Source: Acidobacteriota bacterium (GTDB lineage Bacteria > Acidobacteriota > Blastocatellia > Pyrinomonadales > Pyrinomonadaceae). From it: 46,580 nucleotides of DNA. The translations under genes were made by a program, and so were the position numbers. Below the pieces are notes generated by a model. It was not told the DNA's origin, did no database searches, and saw only the letters and a program-made list of their open reading frames with translations. This document shows positions 34,484-43,260 of the stretch, in pieces; the stretch's first letter is position 1; every line of letters starts with the position of its first letter. Location: NCBI GenBank assembly GCA_023436495.1, contig JAEZIT010000039.1:1-46580 (forward strand). The letters run 5' to 3'.

Positions 34484-35026
34484 TTAGAAACCTGTGGTCG
34501 CCCGATTTGCGGTGTCGCCCGATGCCGAATCGCGCAGAGCTTTGACCCGGTCATGCGCCGACTGAACGGAGGCATACTGCGTCCGAACGGTTTCCATCAC
34601 GTCGGACGGCAGCGGCTGTTCCAGTGCTTCTTTATACATGTTCTTTGCCGAATCCTCGCCGCGTTCGCATTCAGAAAGGATCGCATTATCATCCTGGCCG
34701 GTGATTGCCGATTTCAGATTGATCCAAGCGCGGTGTATCGACCCGGACGTGCTCGATTCCGTCTCAGGATCTCCGCCGAGCGAACGTACGAGGTTTTGAA
34801 GCTCGCCGGCAAATTGGGAACGCTGCTGCGAGAATTCATAAAAAAGCGTTTTCAGGTCGGAGCGTTCCACCCCTTCTGCTGCTTCCTTAAATCCTTCGTG
34901 ACCGTCCTTGCAGGTTTCTATGAGGCCGTTGAGTGTTGAAATGACAGTGTCATTGTCGATCGTGCCTTCAGTGATCGGCGTTGCGTCTTCCGTCATTGGT
35001 TTTGTGGCTTCGTAATCGTTGATCAT
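34484..35026 (-). CDS. PA2169-type DUF2383 four-helix-bundle protein
   Basis: 180 residues; ribosome-binding site GGGAG on the minus strand. After about 25 disordered residues, the helical domain runs from DTVISTLNGLIETCKDGHEGFKEAAEG to ALRDSASG, with FYEFSQQRSQFAGELQNLV and SECERGEDSAKNMYKEAL as the long amphipathic helices. Glu and His positions in the first two helices recall ferritin-like folds, and the family is thought to be ferritin-like. The role is unknown; relatives often appear among stress-induced proteins. Cytosolic. Confidence 0.8.
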   Translation of the reverse strand: MINDYEATKPMTEDATPITEGTIDNDTVISTLNGLIETCKDGHEGFKEAAEGVERSDLKTLFYEFSQQRSQFAGELQNLVRSLGGDPETESSTSGSIHRAWINLKSAITGQDDNAILSECERGEDSAKNMYKEALEQPLPSDVMETVRTQYASVQSAHDRVKALRDSASGDTANRATTGF

Positions 35027-35484
35027 AATTATTTCTCCCTTCCTTGTTATTTATTGTCATAGATTGACGATATATCTCTCACGTAACTCAATTTGCGTGC
35101 CAACTGTTAAGTCCTTTAGCTGCATCGAATAGGCACTCGCCCGTTTTCGTCGGTGACGGAGATCGAAACAGAGGATGTATCGAATTACTGCAATGGCGGC
35201 AGGAAATGGAATTGACAAATATTTGTGTGAGATAATCTATCTGAACGCACCGGGACCAAAAGGGATAATGGCTAATTGAAGTGTGATTTGGCGGCCCGAT
35301 AGCGAATGTATTTGCACCCTGGAAGAGGCATTTAAACCTAGTGCCTTGGAATGCCGGATATTTGGGCAGAGGCGAGATCGTGCGTGACAGGAATATTCTT
35401 GAAATGCGCCGCCGATTAGTCGTATTTAGGCAGTATGCCAAATGCATATCGCCTGTATTGATGCGGTTTTAGGGAGCATCAAGG
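35027..35484. other. 458-base divergent intergenic region
   Basis: No gene is convincing here. It is AT-richer than the flanking genes. It contains TTGACA at 35212-35217 with GATAAT 13 bases later (spacing too short for a standard promoter) and an AGGGAG ribosome-binding site at about 35471 for the diguanylate cyclase gene. A 119-residue minus-strand frame here has no family features. Confidence 0.4.
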
Positions 35485-37707
35485 ATGCTTTCGCATAAAT
35501 TAATGAGCGATTCCCAGGAGAAGGACCCTATTCAAAAAATGATCGACGAAATAGCAGCCGAGAACGGCGCCGCGGTCGTCATAGTGGATCAGCGCTCAAA
35601 CGTCGCGGCGAAGGCTAATAACAATTCCATTTGCGAAACGCTGATGGCTTCTGTGGAGTTTGCTCCGAAATGCGGTGAGTTTTGCGGTAAAGCATATCAG
35701 CGAACGGTCGAGGCGGGCGGCCCGATCGAATACGAATGCCATGCCGGGCTCTATTGCAGAACGGTCGAAATTGAGGCCGGGAAGAAACCGCTTGTAGCTA
35801 TAATCGGCCGTACATTTTTGAAAACGGGTAATTACAGAATGGCAACGTCGCGCGCTGTGGCGGGTGACTGGAGCGGATTTTCCCCATTCGAAATATTCGA
35901 CAACGTGATACTTGCGGGCTCAACGGCGAATTTTGAGCGGATGGAACGTGAGCTGTCGAGAATTGATAAAGGTGACGCATCAGCGACGACAAAACATGCC
36001 AAGAAAGAGCCCCGGGAAACGGTCGAGGAGAGCGCTGTCGGACGGCAAATTTCGGAGCCGGCGACCGTCAATAATTCAGAGCCTGCCGAAGCCATGCAAA
36101 TGCCCGATCCCTTCGAATCGTCAATGCTGAATTTCAAGATCGAAGATGCAGCGAGCACCGAAACCGGTGCTCCGGACCCGTTCGCGTCATCGATGATGAA
36201 TTTCAAACTCGACCCGGCCGCGGCATTTCAGCACTACGACACGATAGACCGCGAGGCGTGGCGCTCGTTCATCCCGACGCTGCTGCGCGTGCCGTACAAG
36301 CTTGCATGTCGCAGGATCTTAGAATTTATTTCGAGACATTACGGCATCGAATCGTCACTCTGGCTTCAGCGCGAAGGCTCGGAATTTGAGACGGCCGCGG
36401 TTTACGGAGTATTTGAGAGCGAGCCCATACGCATAGGGATGCCGGCGGACGATAAACGAATACGTGCGGCGGTCAATGACGATTCGCCGATCGTTTTGAA
36501 AGAACGGCAAGCGGGCGCCGGAAAAGGCAGACAGATACAATTGTTTCCTGTGGTCATCGGCGGCGAAGTTCGAAACGCGCTCGGTGTGTCGCTGGACAGG
36601 ATGGATGCGGAATTGAGCGGCCGTATCGTGAAATTCTGCCGTTATGTCGCCTCGAGGCTTGAGATCCTTCGTCTTCGTGAGGCCGTCGCAGAACGCGAGC
36701 GGCATTCGAAAATGCTCAAGGAATTCATTGAACAGCTTCGGAACATCGACGCCGATAATTTCTGGCAGCGGCTCATCACGGTATCGGCAGAGGTGGTCGG
36801 AGCCGAACGTGCGTCACTGCTGGTGCGCGGCGCCGATGACAACCTGACCGCTAAGGCGGCGATCGGAGCGCGTGTCGACCTTGGCGGGGTCACTGATCTG
36901 GGGAATCGCGTTTCTCGCGCCGTTTTGGAAAAGGCAAAACCGGTATTGGTGACCGATGCATCGCGGGCTTCGCTTCCGTCGCCGCCGCCTGAGCGTGGTT
37001 ACCGCACGTCGTCGTTCATCAGTTACCCGATAATGCTCGGGGAAAAGGCCATCGCGACGCTGAATTTTACGGACAAGGCCTCAGGGTCGAATTTCGAGCG
37101 CCGGGACATAGAAACGCTTGACTGGATCGCTCCGCAGATAGCGGTCGCGATTGACCGCACCGCGCTTCGCGATGCCGCGGGCGAATACGCTCAACTCTCT
37201 ATTACGGACGTGCTAACGGGCCTGCTGAACAGGCGTTATATCGAAGAGCGTCTCACAGAAGAAATGAACCGCGTAGATCGCACGGGTGAACCGTTGAGTT
37301 TCATGATGATCGACGTTGACGAATTCAAGTCATACAACGACCGATATGGGCATCCGGCCGGCGACCAGGCTCTCGAGATCGTCGGCCGCATTCTGAAAGA
37401 GAACCTGCGCGGAGCGGACGTTGCCGCGCGTTACGGCGGTGAAGAGTTTTCGGTCCTGCTGCCCGACACAGGCGTAGAAGAGGCAGGAGCGATCGCCGAG
37501 AGGATCCGGAGCCAGGTGGAACAGACCGTTTTCCCAAAACGCCGCGTGACGGTGAGCATCGGCGTTGCAAGCAGGTCAGACCAAATAACTTCTGCAAAGG
37601 AGTTGGTGGAATCGGCGGACAGGGCACTTTACAGGGCCAAGAACACGGGCCGGAATACGGTGCATATCTACGACTCGGATGAGGACGCCGGTGAGAATGT
37701 TCACTAA
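35485..37707 (+). CDS. PocR-like/GAF/GAF/GGDEF diguanylate cyclase
   Basis: 740 residues, no membrane helix, so cytosolic. Residues 10-160 resemble the PocR sensory domain: CGEFCGKAY and YECHAGLYC are the cysteine-rich landmarks. A linker at about 160-250 holds two copies of a PDPFxSSMxNFK motif. Two GAF-like domains follow (about 265-395 and 410-560). The GGDEF domain has DVDEFKSYNDRYGHPAGD and the active site GGEEF at 651-655. RGAD at 642-645 is the RxxD inhibitory site exactly five residues before it, so product feedback by c-di-GMP is expected. The stop is directly followed by the ATG of the next gene, indicating co-expression with the RsbW-like protein. Confidence 0.88.
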   Translation: MLSHKLMSDSQEKDPIQKMIDEIAAENGAAVVIVDQRSNVAAKANNNSICETLMASVEFAPKCGEFCGKAYQRTVEAGGPIEYECHAGLYCRTVEIEAGKKPLVAIIGRTFLKTGNYRMATSRAVAGDWSGFSPFEIFDNVILAGSTANFERMERELSRIDKGDASATTKHAKKEPRETVEESAVGRQISEPATVNNSEPAEAMQMPDPFESSMLNFKIEDAASTETGAPDPFASSMMNFKLDPAAAFQHYDTIDREAWRSFIPTLLRVPYKLACRRILEFISRHYGIESSLWLQREGSEFETAAVYGVFESEPIRIGMPADDKRIRAAVNDDSPIVLKERQAGAGKGRQIQLFPVVIGGEVRNALGVSLDRMDAELSGRIVKFCRYVASRLEILRLREAVAERERHSKMLKEFIEQLRNIDADNFWQRLITVSAEVVGAERASLLVRGADDNLTAKAAIGARVDLGGVTDLGNRVSRAVLEKAKPVLVTDASRASLPSPPPERGYRTSSFISYPIMLGEKAIATLNFTDKASGSNFERRDIETLDWIAPQIAVAIDRTALRDAAGEYAQLSITDVLTGLLNRRYIEERLTEEMNRVDRTGEPLSFMMIDVDEFKSYNDRYGHPAGDQALEIVGRILKENLRGADVAARYGGEEFSVLLPDTGVEEAGAIAERIRSQVEQTVFPKRRVTVSIGVASRSDQITSAKELVESADRALYRAKNTGRNTVHIYDSDEDAGENVH

Positions 37708-39918
37708 ATGAACCCGCACAACGACAAAAATATAATTGCCGGGAATTCCCCCGACCGGCATGTGGGGAGGCTCGACCTGATCGAGCGAATTTACCTGCAT
37801 GCCATATCACGGTCGGAGCCTTTCGGTATGCGTATTTCGGCTCGGCCGTCGGCGGGGGCGTCGGAAATGCTGCGGCAGGTTTACGACAGGCTTTTCAGAG
37901 AGCAAAGGTTCGTTGTGCCCTTCTATTTCGAATTGCGGCCGGAGGACGATACGGCACGCTCTGCGGCGGCGCGATTCGTGTACGAATTTCTGCTGCAGAC
38001 CGTCGCGTTCAGGCGTAACGAACCGGAACTGATCGCGGCGTCACCGGACGTCTGCGAGCTTTCGGATCTGGCTCCTGCCGGGGATCGTGGCTGGGCGGAA
38101 CCTCTTTGCACAGGGCGGTTCACCGAAGGACGTTATAACAACGAGAATGTCTTTCTGCGAACGTCATTAGCGATACCCTTTCGAGCCGCTGCGGCAGGCA
38201 GAATGCAGGTGTTCGCGATGATCGACGGACTGCATAATTCGACCTTTCTGGATGGAGGCAGTGAGTTTATGAGCGAGCTTGCGGCCGTCCTGCGGCAAGC
38301 TCCGTTTCCGTTCGTATTGTCCGCGCGGCGAAGATTCGAAATCCCGGGAATTTATCTGAGCAGTGTTGAGATGCCGGAACTCGAACGCGAGGACGCAGCG
38401 AGATTTGCCGAAACGCTTTCGGCAGACGCCGGGCCATATCTAAGCGATGAGGCTCGCGACCTGATCGCAGTTCAATTCGGCAGGGATCCGCTGCTGATCA
38501 GGGCGATGCTTGACGCGGCACGCGAGCGGGACGGCAAGCTGGAGGGTTTTCGCGACGTTGAGGCCGTGTACGCCGAGGAGTTAGTGCGCGGGCGTATCAA
38601 TGATGTGATGAACAATGCGTTTGTGAGGGCCACGGAGGACCTGTCCGTCAGACGAAAGCTTAAGGATGCTCTTTATCATTCCACGGGCGGACATGACAGG
38701 GCGTTCGCTCTGGATGATCTTCGTGAGCAACTGGGTGTTTCGGCGGCCGAATTCGAACGGATCACACGAGTTTTGGAAACGGACGAAGTGATCGACGTTA
38801 GCGGCGGTATGGCCGCGGCCGGCACCGACCGGATCTTGCGCGATCACCTGCAGGCGCGGTACCGGATCGACCGCAAGGGCGAAACGCATGCAACCGTGAT
38901 CTCGTCGATCGCAACCGAGGCCTTGAAGCGGGCGCCGCGGCTGATGTCCGACGTATATCGCCGCGAAGCAGCAATAGATTTGAGAGCGATCTTAGAACTT
39001 ATGGACCTGCAGGAAGTCCCGAGAGCACTTCTCGATCACACGCTGTTTCGCGACAGATACAGGGGATTGAACTACGACGAATTCCGCAGCCGCCTGGCGG
39101 AAGACATGGCGACGATACGTCTGCCACAGGTGTTATTCGCAGCTCCGGTAACGGAATTCTATCCGGAATTTTCCCGTTTTGCCGAACCGGAACGCGCGGC
39201 GGCGGGAACGGGGTTTTCGGACAGAGCTTATCGTGATGAGCACGAGACGGCCTGGCTTGCGGCAGAGGTGGAATCAAAGCTTGAAGCGGAGATCGACGTT
39301 GCCAGGGAGTGGTACGAACGGCTGGAAGCGGCTGCCGCGGCGTGCGGGTTCAGGAATTACAGGATATGGCTTGTGGCTCCGGAAGGCTTTACTGATGAGG
39401 CTCTTGCGTTCATCACGGAACGCGGCGGCATAGGCTCGAACCGGCGGCAGGCGGAGATGCTGCGGGAACACCTGCTCGGCGGCGATCGTGAACGCCGAAC
39501 CGAGGCGACGGAATACGAGATGGTCATTCCGGTGGGCGAGGACACGGAATTAGTGGCGGCGCATTCGGTCGAGGAGATCGCGCGGCGGTACAATTTCCCG
39601 GCGAAGGCGGTAAACCAGATAAAGACCGCGCTGGTCGAAGCATGCATAAATGCTGCCGAACACGGGCTTTCCCCCGATAAGAGGATCCATCAAAAGTTTG
39701 CGATCGACGACGAAAAGATCGTGATCACAATATCAAACCGGGGCTTGCGCCTGACGGACCGGATGCCGGCCCGCGAGGTCGAACCGACCGAGGGGCGGCG
39801 CGGCTGGGGGCTGAAGCTTATACGCGGTTTGATGGACGATGTACGGATAGAATCGGTCGATGACGGGACCAGGATAACGATGACAAAGTACCTGATCCCT
39901 GAAAGGGCCGCCGCATAA
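37708..39918 (+). CDS. Pseudo-ATPase module fused to an RsbW-like serine kinase domain
   Basis: 736 residues, cytosolic. The N-terminal half looks like an AAA/STAND-type module: GRLDLIERIYLHAISRSEPFGMR, then ISARPSAGASEMLRQVYDRLF where a P-loop GxxGxGK[ST] would be expected, with no Lys. A Walker-B-like VFAMIDGLHN and sensor-1-like FPFVLSARR remain. A helical, winged-helix-like middle (about 300-500) follows. Residues about 595-730 are an RsbW/SpoIIAB-type ATPase-kinase domain: N-box ALVEACINAAEHG, a weakened G1 box ISNRGLRL, and G2 box GRRGWGLKLIRGLMDDV. Such domains phosphorylate STAS anti-anti-sigma proteins or bind sigma factors. No ribosome-binding spacer separates it from the cyclase gene. 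Confidence 0.8.
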   Translation: MNPHNDKNIIAGNSPDRHVGRLDLIERIYLHAISRSEPFGMRISARPSAGASEMLRQVYDRLFREQRFVVPFYFELRPEDDTARSAAARFVYEFLLQTVAFRRNEPELIAASPDVCELSDLAPAGDRGWAEPLCTGRFTEGRYNNENVFLRTSLAIPFRAAAAGRMQVFAMIDGLHNSTFLDGGSEFMSELAAVLRQAPFPFVLSARRRFEIPGIYLSSVEMPELEREDAARFAETLSADAGPYLSDEARDLIAVQFGRDPLLIRAMLDAARERDGKLEGFRDVEAVYAEELVRGRINDVMNNAFVRATEDLSVRRKLKDALYHSTGGHDRAFALDDLREQLGVSAAEFERITRVLETDEVIDVSGGMAAAGTDRILRDHLQARYRIDRKGETHATVISSIATEALKRAPRLMSDVYRREAAIDLRAILELMDLQEVPRALLDHTLFRDRYRGLNYDEFRSRLAEDMATIRLPQVLFAAPVTEFYPEFSRFAEPERAAAGTGFSDRAYRDEHETAWLAAEVESKLEAEIDVAREWYERLEAAAAACGFRNYRIWLVAPEGFTDEALAFITERGGIGSNRRQAEMLREHLLGGDRERRTEATEYEMVIPVGEDTELVAAHSVEEIARRYNFPAKAVNQIKTALVEACINAAEHGLSPDKRIHQKFAIDDEKIVITISNRGLRLTDRMPAREVEPTEGRRGWGLKLIRGLMDDVRIESVDDGTRITMTKYLIPERAAA

Positions 39919-39919
39919 T

Positions 39920-39953
39920 TTGAAAAAAATCCTGCAAATACCGCATTTTTCAA
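39920..39953. repeat. AT-rich inverted repeat after the RsbW-like gene
   Basis: TTGAAAAA and TTTTTCAA, perfect eight-base arms, 18 bases apart, starting two bases after the stop. The stem is too AT-rich for a strong terminator. The 179-base gap to the next gene shows no other gene. Confidence 0.4.
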
Positions 39954-40097
39954 TCGACGCCCGCGAATTTTCCTATTAAACTAATCGGTACTTATTTCCG
40001 GGAACCCCAATTTCCGAAAACAGATCCCCGCTTCACAGCGGATCGAGCCGATACGGACGCACCAGTTCCGTAATGGCCGGCCCGCAGATTTGCTGTT

Positions 40098-41360
40098 ATG
40101 TATTGCCCGAATTGCAGGTCCGAGAATGAAGGCCGGAACGGCTTTTGCACCAGGTGCGGAAGCGCGCTGCCGGGCGCGGAAGATTCGGTGGGCGACGGCA
40201 ACATCATTCTTTTCAATGAGATACAAGAGGAGGCCGGTAGCGGCTACATTGAGTTTGGGCAGGGGACGGTGATCGCGGAGGAGATCCTTTGGCCGGAGGA
40301 CACCGTGTTCGAGCCGGCTTCGGGCGATGAGCGGGCGGAGGCAGTGCCGGCGGACGCGTTCGATTTCGAGGACGCGCAGGCGGATGACGTTTTCGAACAA
40401 AGCTTTAGCGGCCTTGTGCTGCCGAAGGAACCTGAAGAATTCGAGCCCGCGGCGACCCTTCCGGCGGTCGAATTGGACGTTCCGGAAGAGCCGGCGGCGA
40501 CGGCGCTGTCCGAGGCAGTTGTTCCCATCGCGGGCCCCAGACGGCGGCGCGGTATCGGGCTGTTAGTGACATTTTTGCTGACGGCGGTGTCGTTCGCTGC
40601 CGGAGCGGCGTTTGGAGCGTGGTATTTTCGGCCGGAACCGGTCGTCATTCGGGAACCGGCGGTGCAGGCGGCGCCGGATCCGACCCCGCGCGTTCCGGAG
40701 GGAATGGCGCTGGTGACGGGCGGTACGTTCGTGATGGGGAGCGATGAAGGAGATGTTTATTCACGGCCGGAGCATTCGGTATCAGTGGCGCCGTTCTACA
40801 TGGACGTGATGGAGGTTACGAACGAGGAGTACGGTAAATTTGTCGCGGCGACCGGTTACGATCCGCCGAAGAATTGGACGAGCGGCGCGTACCCGATCGG
40901 CGAGGGCGGATTTCCCGTCACAGGCGTGACGTGGTACGATGCGGCGGCTTACGCGGCGTGGGCGGGAAAGCGTTTGCCGACGGAAGAAGAGTGGGAATTC
41001 GCGGCCCGCGGCGGCGACGGGCGTTTATATCCGTGGGGCAACGAGTGGAACGGCCTGCAGGCAAACGCCGGCGAGGGGGCGACGGGGCTTCGCAATGCGG
41101 GCGAGGGCGGCAGGTCGCCGTTCGGGATGTTCGACATGTCGGGGAACGCCTGGGAGTGGACCGCCAGCGATGCCAAGGCGTACCCGGAAGGCAAGAATTT
41201 CCCCTGGTCGAAGCGCCGTTTGAAGATAATTCGGGGCGGGAATTGGCAGAGCGGCCCCGAAAAGGCGACGGCTGTTTTTCGCGGATTTTACGGGGCGGAC
41301 GGCGAGCGGGAATATAACGGCACAAGTTTTAGATGTGTAAAGAGCGTGGGGGAAAATTAG
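40098..41360 (+). CDS. Zinc-ribbon, membrane-anchored FGE/SUMF1-like domain protein
   Basis: 420 residues. The N-terminus is a zinc ribbon (CPNC at 3-6 and CTRCG near 17-21). An acidic linker follows to about 150. A membrane helix GIGLLVTFLLTAVSFAAGAAF lies near 151-175. The C-terminal domain is FGE-sulfatase-like: MALVTGGTFVMGSDEG, VTWYDAAAYAAWAGKRLPTEEEWEFAARGG, YPWGNEW, FDMSGNAWEWT, IIRGGNW, and GTSFRCVKS. The only cysteine near the end is in FRCV, so the second catalytic Cys of true formylglycine-generating enzymes is missing. Topology implies a cytosolic zinc ribbon and an extracytoplasmic domain. It overlaps the next gene by 28 bases. Confidence 0.85.
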   Translation: MYCPNCRSENEGRNGFCTRCGSALPGAEDSVGDGNIILFNEIQEEAGSGYIEFGQGTVIAEEILWPEDTVFEPASGDERAEAVPADAFDFEDAQADDVFEQSFSGLVLPKEPEEFEPAATLPAVELDVPEEPAATALSEAVVPIAGPRRRRGIGLLVTFLLTAVSFAAGAAFGAWYFRPEPVVIREPAVQAAPDPTPRVPEGMALVTGGTFVMGSDEGDVYSRPEHSVSVAPFYMDVMEVTNEEYGKFVAATGYDPPKNWTSGAYPIGEGGFPVTGVTWYDAAAYAAWAGKRLPTEEEWEFAARGGDGRLYPWGNEWNGLQANAGEGATGLRNAGEGGRSPFGMFDMSGNAWEWTASDAKAYPEGKNFPWSKRRLKIIRGGNWQSGPEKATAVFRGFYGADGEREYNGTSFRCVKSVGEN

Positions 41361-42595
41361 CGGTATTACTGGCAGCGCTTCTGGCGGTGCTGATCCCGGG
41401 CGGGACGTACGGCCAGGGCGGCGACGGGCGAAGTTCGTCGCCATCGGTTACGGCACCGGCAAAGGCGAGGCCCGCGCCCAGGCGAGCGGTCCGGACGCGC
41501 GTGCCGCGTCCGCGTGCTGCTGCCGAAGCGCCGATCGTTCGGACCGGCGGTTTGGCGGTCTTTGTTAACGAGCGGGGGAGCGAGGTTTTTCTGTCGCGGA
41601 CGGATAGCACAGACGCGGGCCAATCGAAATTTGCGCTCTCCGGCGGCAGGCCGCTCGTGCTGACGAGCCTAGAGGCCGGAAATTACGCGCTGACAGTCAA
41701 AAAATACGGGTTCAAGGACGAACTTCGGCACGTGGCGATCGCCCCCGGAAAACGGCGAAGCGTGCGGGTGAACCTGCTGCCGAAATTGTCCGTCCTGACG
41801 GTCGCGACAAATGTCGGGGACGCCGACATCGAGATCGAACGGGTCGGCAAATTTAAGGGAGCGCTCCGGAAATATCCCGTAAAACCGGGCATCTACCGGA
41901 TCGCGGTAAAACGGCGCGGTTACGAGCCGCAGACGGTGACGGCGGACCTGCTGCTGCCGGGGCGCGAGCAGACGGTCGAGGTCGTGCTGCAGCCGCTGCG
42001 GGTCGATGCGGTCCTGACCCAGGCGAAAGAGAAGATAAATTCGGGCGACCTGAAAGGCGGGAACGAACTGGCGGGCGACGTGCTGAAGCTGAACGACGCG
42101 CACGGCCGCGCGAACCTGCTGGCGGGAATGGCGGCGTTCGAAAAGGGCGACGTGTCGGCGAAGGACCTGTTCTTCAAAGCCGTCGCCAGGAACGAAGCCG
42201 TCCGGCTGCCCGTAAATCTTCAGGACGCGGCACGCGGCGGGATCCTGGTCCCGGCGGAGATGTCTATTGACCGGAACAGCGTGGAATTCAAGACCGCCGG
42301 CCGGGTAGAGCTGAATTTCAGGATCGAGCGTTCGGGCGTCACATCGGTCTATCAGAGCGTAGATGCGTCCCGCACGCCGTTCTTTGTGATCGGCGGCAAA
42401 GGCCGTTCGTACGGGCGGCCTCTGACGCAGGATATAACGATCTTTTCCCGGCTGGCAGCGGCGAATTCGGGCGGAACCGCCTGCGCAGCGGCGCGGGCGG
42501 GGCGCACGTGCATTTCGGACATACAAGTGATATCGGGCCTGCTCCATTACTGGCGCAGCGGGGTTTTTCCCGACAGCGCCGATGCATTGCGATAG
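41333..42595 (+). CDS. Secreted PEGA-domain protein
   Basis: 420 residues. The ATG lies inside the last codons of the previous gene. Signal peptide 1-27 (LAVLLAALLAVLIPGGTYG). Residues 28-67 are Pro/Arg/Ala-rich. Two PEGA-like beta domains follow: LTSLEAGNYALTVKKYGF and PVKPGIYRIAVKRRGYEP, at about 110-220. A TPR-like hairpin is next (AKEKINSGDLKGGNELAGDVLKL), then a C-terminal beta domain of unknown type. PEGA domains are surface or envelope binding modules. The overlap and order suggest it works with the FGE-like membrane protein in the envelope. I know no characterised protein with this exact layout. Confidence 0.75.
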   Translation: MCKERGGKLAVLLAALLAVLIPGGTYGQGGDGRSSSPSVTAPAKARPAPRRAVRTRVPRPRAAAEAPIVRTGGLAVFVNERGSEVFLSRTDSTDAGQSKFALSGGRPLVLTSLEAGNYALTVKKYGFKDELRHVAIAPGKRRSVRVNLLPKLSVLTVATNVGDADIEIERVGKFKGALRKYPVKPGIYRIAVKRRGYEPQTVTADLLLPGREQTVEVVLQPLRVDAVLTQAKEKINSGDLKGGNELAGDVLKLNDAHGRANLLAGMAAFEKGDVSAKDLFFKAVARNEAVRLPVNLQDAARGGILVPAEMSIDRNSVEFKTAGRVELNFRIERSGVTSVYQSVDASRTPFFVIGGKGRSYGRPLTQDITIFSRLAAANSGGTACAAARAGRTCISDIQVISGLLHYWRSGVFPDSADALR

Positions 42596-42618
42596 GCGCG
42601 CGATATATAATTTAGGAG

Positions 42619-43149
42619 ATGACGAGAGATCCTGCCGAGAGTTATGTTCCGATGTCGCTTGCCGCGGCGATGCGCCGGCAGGCGCTGAAGGTCTGGGCCG
42701 TCGGCGGGATCGTGGCCGCCGTCTGGGTGGCGTTGATCATTTCGGTGCCGCTGTCTGCTGTCGCGGGAATGGACGCGTCGCCGATGTACAAGTTCTTCAG
42801 CTATATCTGTCATCAACAGGCGGACCGGTCGTTTCATATCGACGGGTATCAATTCGCGGTCTGCCACCGCTGTTTCGGTATTTATTTCGGGCTGCTGGCG
42901 GGTTTCGCGGCCTATCCGCTGTGGCGATCGATCGGCGACACCGAGCCGCTGCCGAGGTTCTGGCTATTCCTGTCGATGATCCCGATCGGGCTGGATGCGG
43001 TCCTTGGGATGCTGGGCTATTGGAACAATACGGCGCTGACGCGATTCGTTACGGGAACGATACTCGGGTTTGCATGCGGAACCTTTATAATCCCGGCATT
43101 GGTCGAGATATTCCGGAACCTGACGGCCGGCCGGCGCGCCGACAAGTAA
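42619..43149 (+). CDS. DUF2085 family membrane protein
   Basis: 176 residues, four hydrophobic segments (about 25-50, 88-105, 115-135, 140-160). DUF2085 hallmarks: ICHQQADRSFHIDGYQFAVCHRCFGIYFG, whose CH and CHRC residues could bind a metal. Function unknown. It starts 23 bases after the PEGA gene and is the last gene of the 35.5-43.1 kb block. The ATG is preceded by TAGGAG (42614-42618 region). Confidence 0.82.
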   Translation: MTRDPAESYVPMSLAAAMRRQALKVWAVGGIVAAVWVALIISVPLSAVAGMDASPMYKFFSYICHQQADRSFHIDGYQFAVCHRCFGIYFGLLAGFAAYPLWRSIGDTEPLPRFWLFLSMIPIGLDAVLGMLGYWNNTALTRFVTGTILGFACGTFIIPALVEIFRNLTAGRRADK

Positions 43150-43171
43150 AAAAGGCTGCCTTTCGGCAGCC
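43148..43171 (-). terminator. Leftward rho-independent terminator
   Basis: GGCTGCC, a four-base loop, GGCAGCC, followed on the minus strand by six T (43153-43148). The plus-strand side has no T-run, so it is built for leftward transcripts although no long leftward gene lies beside it. It overlaps the last bases of the DUF2085 gene. Confidence 0.85.
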
Positions 43172-43254
43172 AATTCATCTAAGTCGATTTACGATATTAA
43201 GCTTTGATATCCTGTTGGCAGCACAACACTTATCGTCGTGCCCCTTGATAAGTA
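43148..43254 (-). ncRNA. Candidate small RNA of about 105 nt
   Basis: A near-consensus leftward promoter (43289-43261) and a leftward terminator (43171-43148) bracket a stretch with no ORF. The 5' end can fold two ways: ACTTATC (43253-43247 on minus) with GATAAGT (43234-43228), or GCACGAC (43241-43235) with GTTGTGC (43227-43221). The second stem's 5' arm lies in the first stem's loop and its loop is the first stem's 3' arm, so the two stems exclude each other, giving a bistable switch. I recognise no known RNA family. Confidence 0.5.
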
Positions 43255-43260
43255 AATTTT

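Noticed and set aside
35088..35447. 119-residue minus-strand frame in the 35.0-35.5 kb gap
   Set aside because: No family features, no ribosome-binding site, and composition unlike real genes here.
40098..41360. True formylglycine-generating enzyme
   Set aside because: The catalytic cysteine pair is incomplete.
41669..42547. 292-residue minus-strand frame
   Set aside because: Shadow of the PEGA protein, which has a signal peptide and known domain patterns.
43221..43253. H-type pseudoknot in the small RNA candidate
   Set aside because: The two stems abut with no third loop, so both full stems cannot form together; a bistable hairpin fits better.
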